From Clostridiales bacterium (GTDB taxonomy: Bacteria; Bacillota; Clostridia; Saccharofermentanales; Saccharofermentanaceae): DNA of 6,961 nt. Both the position numbers and the translations under genes were made by a program. Below, one piece after another: positions 1 through 5,030 of this stretch (within the stretch, counting starts at the first letter, position 1; every line of letters starts with the position of its first letter). The notes beneath the pieces are model-generated. The model did no database searches and was not told where the DNA came from. It saw only the letters and a program-made list of their open reading frames with translations. The DNA lies in contig JAGAFH010000224.1 in the NCBI GenBank assembly GCA_017612755.1, positions 1 to 6,961 on the forward strand, in the 5' to 3' direction.

Positions 1-350
1 ACTGAAGGATATCCTTCCACCGATGCGAAGAGGGTTACCTTGGGAACATCCGGGAGCTGGTCCATGAAAGCCTTCTGGACTTCAAAGGGGGCCCTGGATC
101 CGATGGTACCCATGAGGACGTAGAGGATATCTACTTTTCTTATGCTCTCAAGACGGAAGATGGAATTGTACTGATACTCATATTCCATTCCCTCGTACTT
201 ACTGTCCGTGTCGCCCAGATAGTGGCCCGGGAAGATAAAGAGGTTGGCATCCATAGCCTTGCAGGCAAGTTCTGCGCCCTTGCAGGCCTGGCTGGAAAAA
301 TAATTATCCAGATCGTCGATGAGAAAACCTATGTTAAGACGCTTTTTCAT
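1..350 (-). CDS. N-terminal part of a sugar-binding-like sensor protein (possible substrate-binding/GGDEF protein), truncated by the window edge
   Basis: The gene starts with ATG at 350-348 and runs off the left edge, giving 116 complete codons with no stop. The start is supported by an AGAGGGG ribosome binding site 7 bases upstream. The protein opens MKKRLNIGFLIDDLDNYFSS, a strand-turn-helix opening as in type I periplasmic-binding/LacI-like sugar-binding folds. Further pieces are a FIFPGHYLGD segment near residues 38-47 and EYEYQYNSIF near 56-65. There is no helix-turn-helix ahead of this domain, so it is not a classical LacI repressor. There is also no signal peptide or lipobox, so it does not look like a secreted binding protein. 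From memory, Lachnospiraceae proteins with this opening carry a C-terminal GGDEF (diguanylate cyclase) domain. That part lies outside the window, so the output domain is inferred. It follows the MATE gene on the same strand after 53 bases and probably has its own promoter. Confidence 0.62.
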   Translation of the reverse strand, partial: MKKRLNIGFLIDDLDNYFSSQACKGAELACKAMDANLFIFPGHYLGDTDSKYEGMEYEYQYNSIFRLESIRKVDILYVLMGTIGSRAPFEVQKAFMDQLPDVPKVTLFASVEGYPS

Positions 351-357
351 ATTCTTA

Positions 358-364
358 CCCCTCT
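358..364 (-). promoter_or_regulatory. Ribosome binding site of the sensor-like gene
   Basis: On the minus strand this reads AGAGGGG, 7 bases before the ATG at 350-348. It supports that ATG as the start, which matters because the gene is truncated and cannot be checked by its length. Confidence 0.6.
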
Positions 365-397
365 GGTAAATACGCTGGTTCTTATTCCGTAATTACT

Positions 398-426
398 ATT
401 TTATCATGCTTTTTTGCTTTTATTAA
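398..426 (-). promoter_or_regulatory. Candidate promoter with an extended -10 for the sensor-like gene
   Basis: Read on the minus strand, TGA-TAAAAT (406 to 398) is an extended -10 box with five of six bases matching TATAAT. A 17-base spacer leads to TTAATA (426 to 421), a weak -35 with four of six matches. It overlaps the last codons and stop of the MATE gene and would start a transcript near 391, leaving a leader of about 40 bases containing the ribosome binding site. No clear rho-independent terminator lies between the two genes, so read-through from the MATE gene is also possible. The call is from consensus matching only. Confidence 0.35.
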
Positions 427-1780
427 TATCTTCTTTGGGGAGCTTCCTGAAGAAGACCACCGCCATGAAAAGTGACGGGACCACTGCCAGGATAAAGGCA
501 AGGGGCTGGGCTTCCTGGATGCCGGAAAGGCCTCTCAGCCTGCTTAAGATGATGATCAGGGGGATGAAGAAAAGGCCTGATCTTAAGGAGGACAGGATCG
601 ACGCGCCCAGCTTGTGGCCGGTGCTCTGATAGAGCATCTCCGTGACCATGCAGGGAGGCAGTGTAAAGAGAGCTGCCAGGTAGATCCTTAAAGCTCTTAT
701 GCCGATCCTTATGACCTCTTCGTCGTCTCTCATCCTTCTTATGATGGGACCGGCGAATATAAATACCGGGACGGCCGCCAGAAACATCAGGGCCTCTGCC
801 ATCAGGTTGGTGAACTTATAGGCATCCCTGACCCTTTTGAACTTTCCGGCGCCGTAGTTCATGGCGCTGACCGGCTGGAATCCCTGACCGACTCCCAGGG
901 CTATGGCGAAGACGAAGAATCCCACTTTTCCCACGATGCCCATGGCAGCGATGGCTTCCTTGCCGTATGGTTCTGCCGCGTTATTGAGGATGATGGTGGC
1001 GATACTTGTAAGGCCCTGTCTTACAAGTGAAGGGAAACCTGTTCCCAGGATGTCCCCCATCTCCCTTATGTCTTTCGTGATCTTGTGGATATCCAGGATG
1101 ACGGCTGTCTTTCCCCTGCTGTAGATGATGAAGAGGATAACGAATCCCGCGATCTGTCCGATGGCGGTAGCCATGCCGGCGCCTACTATTCCCAGGCCGC
1201 ACCCGAACATGAGGATGGGGTCTCCCGCGATGTTAAGGACAGCTCCCGCCAGGATGCCGATCATGCCCAGGACTGCCCTTCCTTCGTATCTCAGGGCATT
1301 GTTCATGACGAAGCTGGCCATAGTGAAGGGAGTTGCTATAAGGATGCAGAAGAGATACTTCTGCGCATAGGGGGCGATCTCGTCTGTGCTGCCCAGAAGA
1401 TACACCAGATCCTTTGATCCGGCCATGGAGGCTATTGCCAGTATGGTACCGATGATAAGGACTGACAAAAAGGCTGTGGAGGCGATCCTGGAGGCTCCCT
1501 CCCGATCCTTTTCGCCCAGTTTACGGGACAGGATGCTGCCGGCTCCGTGGCCGAACATGAAGCCTATGGCCTGGATTATGGCCATGAAACCGAAGACGAC
1601 GCTGACGGCGCCGCTGGCTTCGGTGTTTATCATGCCTACGAACATGGTGTCCACCAGGTTGTAGATATTTGTGACCAGCATGCTGGTGATGGTGGGGACT
1701 GCGAGTCTTGCCACCAGTTTTCCCACTGGCATGGTAGTCATCTTAATGTATTGTGCGGAATCTTCTCCCTGTTTTACCAC
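404..1780 (-). CDS. MATE family multidrug/metabolite exporter (MepA/DinF-like)
   Basis: A 458-residue integral membrane protein of full length for the family (about 450), expected to have 12 helices and to export substrates in exchange for Na+ or H+. The first MATE repeat begins at about residue 14 with KMTTMPVGKLVARLAVPTI, followed by TNIYNLVDTMFVG at 37-49. Family-typical stretches follow: NALRYEGRAVLGM at 161-173, GDPILMFGCGLGIVGAGMAT at 186-205, GQGFQPVSAMNYGAG at 298-312 in the second repeat, and QSTGHKLGASILSSLRSG at 385-402. The start is GTG (1780-1778), overlapping the stop of the upstream GH17 gene by 7 bases. I prefer it to the internal ATG at residue 14 because relatives, as I recall them, also carry residues matching QYIKMT just before that point. 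No strong Shine-Dalgarno precedes the GTG, so translation is probably coupled to the upstream gene. The substrate cannot be read from the sequence. Pairing with a glycoside hydrolase is unusual for a drug pump and may mean export of a sugar-derived compound. Confidence 0.93.
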   Translation of the reverse strand: MVKQGEDSAQYIKMTTMPVGKLVARLAVPTITSMLVTNIYNLVDTMFVGMINTEASGAVSVVFGFMAIIQAIGFMFGHGAGSILSRKLGEKDREGASRIASTAFLSVLIIGTILAIASMAGSKDLVYLLGSTDEIAPYAQKYLFCILIATPFTMASFVMNNALRYEGRAVLGMIGILAGAVLNIAGDPILMFGCGLGIVGAGMATAIGQIAGFVILFIIYSRGKTAVILDIHKITKDIREMGDILGTGFPSLVRQGLTSIATIILNNAAEPYGKEAIAAMGIVGKVGFFVFAIALGVGQGFQPVSAMNYGAGKFKRVRDAYKFTNLMAEALMFLAAVPVFIFAGPIIRRMRDDEEVIRIGIRALRIYLAALFTLPPCMVTEMLYQSTGHKLGASILSSLRSGLFFIPLIIILSRLRGLSGIQEAQPLAFILAVVPSLFMAVVFFRKLPKEDINKSKKA

Positions 1781-2652
1781 TTGGGCTGCCTGTCCTCGTT
1801 ATAAAGTCCGAAGTTGCACTCGGATGCTTCAGGCCTGTCCCCCTTCCACAGTTCGTCGAAGGCTTCGAAGATGAAGGCTATGACCTTGTCTTCCTCCAGC
1901 CAGGCCTTGAGTTCGGTAATATACCTCTTCTCATTCTCAAGGGTTGCATGGGGCTTGTCTGTTGCCCGGGAGCTCCAGCCGACCTCCGTGTAGATGATCT
2001 GTTTGTCTGGGAAGAGCTCCTGCAACTTCTTGTAGAACATCTTGTTGTCGGAGACTGCATTATCGATATCGCCGCTGTAGTGATAAGGATAGTTGTGGGC
2101 TGAAATGAAGTCCACTTCTGCTGCAAGGTTTCTGATGTTGGGCCAGTCGGAGACGCCTTCGCAGAAGGTGACGGGCTTATCCAGATTCTCCTTGAGCTTT
2201 CTTACGTGCCTGATGAGCCTGGACTCTGACACCATGTGCTGGCCCCAGGGGGGCGTATTCTCATTTCCGACCGATACTGCAAAGATCTCGTTATCGAACT
2301 CCTTTGTAAGCTCGATGAGCTTTTCCAGCTCCCGGTCATTTCTCTCCCTGTGGGCCTGAAGCTCCTCAGGGGTGTAGTGCTGGTCCTCGAAGGGACAGCC
2401 CGGGTTGTTGATCTCATTGTCGGAATCGATACCGACCATGCACTTGATGGGATAGTTGTACTTTCTGATAGTCTCAAGGACGAGCCTTGCATGCTCATTG
2501 GGATCGTACATCCTTAAGTATCCGTATCCCAGATCTGCCAGGATCTTAATGTCCTCTTCCACCTGTTCTCTTGTGGGCATCTCACCCTTAGGGCTCTGGC
2601 CTTTCCTGTAGCCTGAATAACAGATTGCCTTACGGTATTCGAACTGCTGCAT
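1774..2652 (-). CDS. Glycoside hydrolase family 17-like enzyme, cytoplasmic (beta-1,3-glucanase or glucosyltransferase type)
   Basis: A 292-residue single-domain protein of (beta/alpha)8 GH17 type. The N-terminal AICYSGYRKGQSP (9-21) matches the first strand and loop of bacterial GH17-like enzymes. The expected acid/base glutamate is E131 in VGNENTP, and the nucleophile is E223 in YTEVGWSS. FEAFDELWK (262-270) is the characteristic last-strand motif. Retaining GH17 enzymes cleave or transfer beta-1,3-glucan chains. There is no signal peptide, membrane helix or carbohydrate-binding module, so it should act in the cytosol on imported oligosaccharides or on an internal glucan. The ATG (2652-2650) has a strong GAGGAGGA site 7 bases upstream. 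It is the first gene of an operon with the MATE exporter and diverges from an MFS sugar-type carrier across 73 bases, which fits uptake followed by intracellular cleavage. The exact linkage, and hydrolysis versus transglycosylation, cannot be decided from the sequence. Confidence 0.88.
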   Translation of the reverse strand: MQQFEYRKAICYSGYRKGQSPKGEMPTREQVEEDIKILADLGYGYLRMYDPNEHARLVLETIRKYNYPIKCMVGIDSDNEINNPGCPFEDQHYTPEELQAHRERNDRELEKLIELTKEFDNEIFAVSVGNENTPPWGQHMVSESRLIRHVRKLKENLDKPVTFCEGVSDWPNIRNLAAEVDFISAHNYPYHYSGDIDNAVSDNKMFYKKLQELFPDKQIIYTEVGWSSRATDKPHATLENEKRYITELKAWLEEDKVIAFIFEAFDELWKGDRPEASECNFGLYNEDRQPKW

Positions 2653-2659
2653 AAAGATG

Positions 2660-2667
2660 TCCTCCTC
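2660..2667 (-). promoter_or_regulatory. Strong ribosome binding site of the GH17 gene
   Basis: GAGGAGGA on the minus strand, with 7 bases to the ATG at 2652-2650. It fixes the start of the GH17 gene and predicts efficient translation. Confidence 0.8.
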
Positions 2668-2708
2668 AGGTTTTTCACTTATGATAATATTAACATGAAA
2701 GTCGTTTC

Positions 2709-2717
2709 GGGAGGGTG
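2709..2717 (+). promoter_or_regulatory. Ribosome binding site of the MFS transporter gene
   Basis: GGGAGGGTG, ending 8 bases before the ATG at 2726. It supports that start, which also gives a protein beginning directly ahead of the first transmembrane helix. Confidence 0.7.
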
Positions 2718-2725
2718 AAGTTTTT

Positions 2726-4066
2726 ATGAAATTGAATTACAGGAACACTGTACTTGTAGGACTTGCGTTTCTTGCCATCACCGCATTCTGGCAGATGTAT
2801 GACAATGTCATCCCCCTTATACTGACCAACACCTTCTCACTTAATGAGACCTGGACCGGCGCCATAATGGCCGCAGACAATGTACTGGCCCTGATCCTCC
2901 TTCCCGTCTTCGGAAAGCTGTCTGACAGGACCCGCACCAGGATCGGCAAGAGAATGCCCTATATCCTCATCGGAACACTGGTGGCCATCGTGCTGATCAA
3001 CATCCTTCCCGTCATCGATGACAAAGTGGCAGCCGGAGTCAATACGGCCTTCTACGGACTTGCCGGATTCATCATCATCCTGGGACTTCTTCTGTTCACC
3101 ATGTCAGTCTTCAGATCCCCTGCAGTTGCCCTGATGCCGGATATCACCCCCAAGCCTTTGAGATCCAAGGGCAATGCGGTCATCAACCTGATGGGAGCTG
3201 CCGGCGGCATCATCTATCTGGCCTTCACTGCCATCATGTATCCCAAGTCAAAGACAGAGGGACTGGATCATGTTAGTTACAGGATCTTATTCGTGTTTAT
3301 ATCAGCCGTCATGGCACTGGCGGTGATCATCATGCTGCTGACGGTAAAGGAGAATGCTCTTTCTTCCGAGAATGACAGGATCGAGAAGGAGCATCCGGAA
3401 TGGGATCTGTCGGAAAATAAGGACAGCTCCTCCGGCACGAAGCTTCCCAAGGATGTCTTCCGCTCCATGCTATTCCTTCTGGCTTCCATCATGCTCTGGT
3501 ACATTGGCTACAATGCCGTTGTCACCTGGTTCACCCCCTATATCAAGTCACTGATGGGCGAGGACATAGGCGGAGCTTCCACCTGTTTCCTGATCGCCAA
3601 TGTGGGAGCCATCATCTCCTATATCCCGCTGGGACAGCTGGCCGGAAAGATCGGCAGAAAGAAGTCCATCTTCCTTGGGACCCTGATCCTGACACTGACC
3701 TTCGGCCTGTCCTTCTTCCTGACCACCATGATGCATTCCCTGAATGTGCTGATGTTCATCGTCTTCGCCCTGGTGGGATTTGCCTGGGCCGCCATCAACA
3801 TCAATTCCCTTCCTATGGTGGTGGAGATGTGTAAAGGATCAGATACCGGAAAGTTCACCGGATTCTATTACACCGCCTCCATGGCAGGCCAGATCCTGAC
3901 CCCCATCCTGTCAGGCTTTCTCATGAGGCACGTATCCTATAAGATCCTGTTCATCTATGCAGCTGCATTCGCTTTCTTGAGCTTCCTCACCATGACCCGG
4001 GTCCATCACGGGGATATCAAGGTGGCCGGCAAGACCGGACTGGAAGCCTTCGAGGATCTTGAATAA
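2726..4066 (+). CDS. MFS sugar transporter of the GPH/SLC45-like type
   Basis: A 446-residue membrane protein with about 12 hydrophobic helices in two six-helix halves (roughly 9-206 and 247-423). The halves are joined by a charged cytosolic loop (about 207-246). The loop after the second helix carries GKLSDRTRTRIGKRMPYIL (63-81), the MFS motif in the extended form found in glycoside-cation symporters and SLC45-like sucrose/maltoside carriers. RSPAVALMPDITPKPLRSKG (130-149) is the matching fourth-to-fifth helix motif, and GQLAGKIGRKK (303-313) is its counterpart in the second half. Such proteins import di- or oligosaccharides with H+ or Na+. The charged tail after residue 425 is cytosolic. 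It diverges from the GH17 gene, so a beta-glucan oligosaccharide is a reasonable but unproven substrate. Downstream lies a structured non-coding region with no clear T-tract terminator. Confidence 0.87.
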   Translation: MKLNYRNTVLVGLAFLAITAFWQMYDNVIPLILTNTFSLNETWTGAIMAADNVLALILLPVFGKLSDRTRTRIGKRMPYILIGTLVAIVLINILPVIDDKVAAGVNTAFYGLAGFIIILGLLLFTMSVFRSPAVALMPDITPKPLRSKGNAVINLMGAAGGIIYLAFTAIMYPKSKTEGLDHVSYRILFVFISAVMALAVIIMLLTVKENALSSENDRIEKEHPEWDLSENKDSSSGTKLPKDVFRSMLFLLASIMLWYIGYNAVVTWFTPYIKSLMGEDIGGASTCFLIANVGAIISYIPLGQLAGKIGRKKSIFLGTLILTLTFGLSFFLTTMMHSLNVLMFIVFALVGFAWAAININSLPMVVEMCKGSDTGKFTGFYYTASMAGQILTPILSGFLMRHVSYKILFIYAAAFAFLSFLTMTRVHHGDIKVAGKTGLEAFEDLE

Positions 4067-4095
4067 CTCCTGTACGGATTTTGTCTCTCTGAAGG

Positions 4096-4129
4096 TGCCC
4101 TGCGCGTACATTTTACGTACAAATGGGCA
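4096..4129 (+). repeat. Hairpin A of the tandem repeat
   Basis: Outer stem TGCCC (4096-4100) pairs with GGGCA (4125-4129), with a 3-base bulge at 4122-4124. The inner stem 4101-4108 pairs with 4114-4121 with one G.T wobble and one C/A mismatch. The loop is CATTT. The bases after the stem (TTTGTCCCG) are only weakly T rich, so terminator function for the MFS gene is possible but poor. Confidence 0.6.
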
Positions 4130-4157
4130 TTTGTCCCGATTTTGTCTCTCCCGGAGG

Positions 4158-4186
4158 GGTCTGCACGTACTTTTTACGTACAGACC
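4158..4186 (+). repeat. Hairpin B of the tandem repeat
   Basis: Arms 4158-4169 and 4175-4186 pair in 11 of 12 positions, with one C/A mismatch at 4164/4180, around the loop CTTTT. The outer GGTCTG/CAGACC stem is perfect. A further TCTCC (4147-4151) can pair with GGAGA (4187-4191) across an internal bulge. No T tract follows, so it is not a standard rho-independent terminator. Confidence 0.72.
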
Positions 4187-4202
4187 GGAGACATCGTTTG
4201 AC

Positions 4203-4274
4203 ATTGTATCGGATTGTCGCAAATTGTAACGGATTTGGTGCCAAAAAGACTTGAAAAGATGATATGCTCCACTT
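4203..4274 (+). promoter_or_regulatory. Candidate promoter and direct-repeat operator of the nuclease-like gene
   Basis: ATTGTATCGGATT (4203-4215) and ATTGTAACGGATT (4223-4235) are direct repeats with one mismatch and a 20-base period, about two DNA turns, as expected for a dimeric regulator bound to one face. Downstream, TGA-TATGCT (4260-4268) is an extended -10 box with four of six bases matching TATAAT. Counting 7 bases on puts transcription start at 4275, the A of the start codon. There is no good -35 at 17 bases, so a protein bound to the direct repeat might act as an activator. A consensus-like TTGACA also occurs at 4198-4203, but the hexamers 17-19 bases after it are poor -10 boxes. 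No Shine-Dalgarno precedes 4275. Confidence 0.38.
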
Positions 4275-5030
4275 ATGAAGAACATATCACTGCCGAAAAG
4301 CTACAAGATAGCCAAATATATCCATCTGACAAAGAGACTGACGGGAATGCCGGCAGTAACTAAAGGTGTCCACAGAGGCCGTGATGTATACAGGGTCAGA
4401 TCCGGTGGAAAGACCGGTACATTCCTGTCCAACTCAAAGACCGGGCTTAAGGCAAAGGAAGTCTATGAGAAAAGAGAACAGATCCTGGCTGCATTGAAGG
4501 AACTGGAAGCGTCCTGCGAAGGTATTGAGAATGAAGCCTCCGGATTTTGTATCACTCCTTATGAGGAGCTGCAGATGGGGAAGGATTTCTACTTCAAGGC
4601 TAAAGCTGAGGCATCACCCCATGAGAACAGGAACAGGTATGTGCTGAACGGGGTAAACTACAGGTCCAGGGCGGAGCTGGTGATCGCCCAGGTTCTGACT
4701 GATCTGGGGCTTCAGTTTAAATATGACTGCGAGGTCCTTTGTAACGACATCCGGTATACTGCTGATTTCCTTGTATATCTGCCGGAGTTCGGAAGATGCT
4801 TTATGATCGAATATCTGGGAAGGCTGGATGATGAAGGGTATTCCCACAAAAACTCCATCAAACTCAGGGACTATCTCTCCTGTGGCTACTACTTTGGAAC
4901 AGATCTTCTGGTATTCTGCGGCAATGAAGTCCGGATGCCCACCATCGACCAGATCAGAGGAGATATCCTGCATATAGTGGACACTATCTCACTGTCCCAT
5001 CTGACTACTGCAAAGGCTTTTACTTTTTAA
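4275..5030 (+). CDS. Uncharacterised protein with a PD-(D/E)XK nuclease-like C-terminal domain
   Basis: A 251-residue soluble protein that I cannot assign to a named family. Residues 1-80 are basic, with an RGRDVYRVRSGGKTGTFLS segment (34-52) and then a helix rich in K and E (59-80), possibly nucleic-acid binding. Residues 121-216 follow the restriction-endonuclease-like fold pattern: YRSRAELVIAQVL with E134 in the first helix, YTADFLVYLPE with D164, then FMIEYLG with E179. The lysine normally two residues after that glutamate is absent (the text is E-Y-L-G). K192 or K196 in the following helix could replace it, as in families with a migrated lysine. Family resemblance is therefore good, activity uncertain. 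The ATG at 4275 lacks a ribosome binding site. A shorter form from Met25 (4347) is possible but also poorly placed relative to any such site. It is alone on its strand, preceded by hairpin repeats, and overlaps the convergent SulP gene by 11 bases. No partner gene, such as a helicase or methylase, is adjacent. Confidence 0.68.
   Translation: MKNISLPKSYKIAKYIHLTKRLTGMPAVTKGVHRGRDVYRVRSGGKTGTFLSNSKTGLKAKEVYEKREQILAALKELEASCEGIENEASGFCITPYEELQMGKDFYFKAKAEASPHENRNRYVLNGVNYRSRAELVIAQVLTDLGLQFKYDCEVLCNDIRYTADFLVYLPEFGRCFMIEYLGRLDDEGYSHKNSIKLRDYLSCGYYFGTDLLVFCGNEVRMPTIDQIRGDILHIVDTISLSHLTTAKAFTF

Larger units (their letters stand above)
2653..2725. promoter_or_regulatory. Divergent promoter/operator region between the GH17 and MFS genes, with a 16-base near-palindrome
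   Basis: These 73 bases separate two divergently transcribed genes and must contain the promoters or a shared control region. The centre (2671-2700) is A+T rich and includes ATGATAATATTAACAT at 2681-2696. This is an inverted repeat in which seven of eight base pairs match around the centre TA|TA. TATGAT (2680-2685, plus) and TATTAT/TATCAT (minus) are possible -10 boxes, but I find no convincing -35 at the right distance on either strand. The palindrome overlaps these boxes, so a repressor bound there could control both genes. It lacks the central CG of typical LacI-family operators. No specific regulator gene is identified in the window. Confidence 0.42.
4078..4199. repeat. Two tandem copies of a diverged 61-base hairpin-forming unit
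   Basis: Copy A is 4078-4138 and copy B is 4139-4199. Both begin with the identical 12 bases ATTTTGTCTCTC (4078 and 4139). Both carry the core CGTAC-N-TTTTACGTACA at exactly the same offset (4105-4121 and 4166-4182), giving a period of 61. The flanks around the core have diverged, yet each copy can still form a hairpin centred on the core. This suggests that the structure matters more than the arm sequence. The unit lies between the MFS stop and the next gene and contains no supported coding sequence. It resembles a REP/small palindromic intergenic element more than a terminator, because no clean T run follows either stem. I do not recognise the family. Confidence 0.75.

Noticed and set aside
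1085..1417. 110-codon open frame on the plus strand inside the MATE gene
   Set aside because: It is antisense to a well-conserved MATE gene and its His/Asp-rich composition is typical of a shadow frame.
4096..4186. Rho-independent terminators for the MFS gene
   Set aside because: Both stems are convincing hairpins, but no run of T follows either one on either strand, and the two copies form a tandem repeat instead.
4078..4199. CRISPR-like repeat array
   Set aside because: There are only two diverged copies in direct tandem, with no equal-length unique spacers and no cas genes.
3911..4285. 124-codon open frame on the minus strand covering the MFS 3' end and the hairpin region
   Set aside because: Most of it is antisense to the conserved MFS coding sequence, its start has no clear ribosome binding site, and the product resembles no family. 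The rest runs through the structured repeats.
4614..4973. 119-codon open frame on the minus strand inside the nuclease-like gene
   Set aside because: The opposite strand encodes the protein with recognisable fold motifs, and this frame has no family resemblance or start signal.
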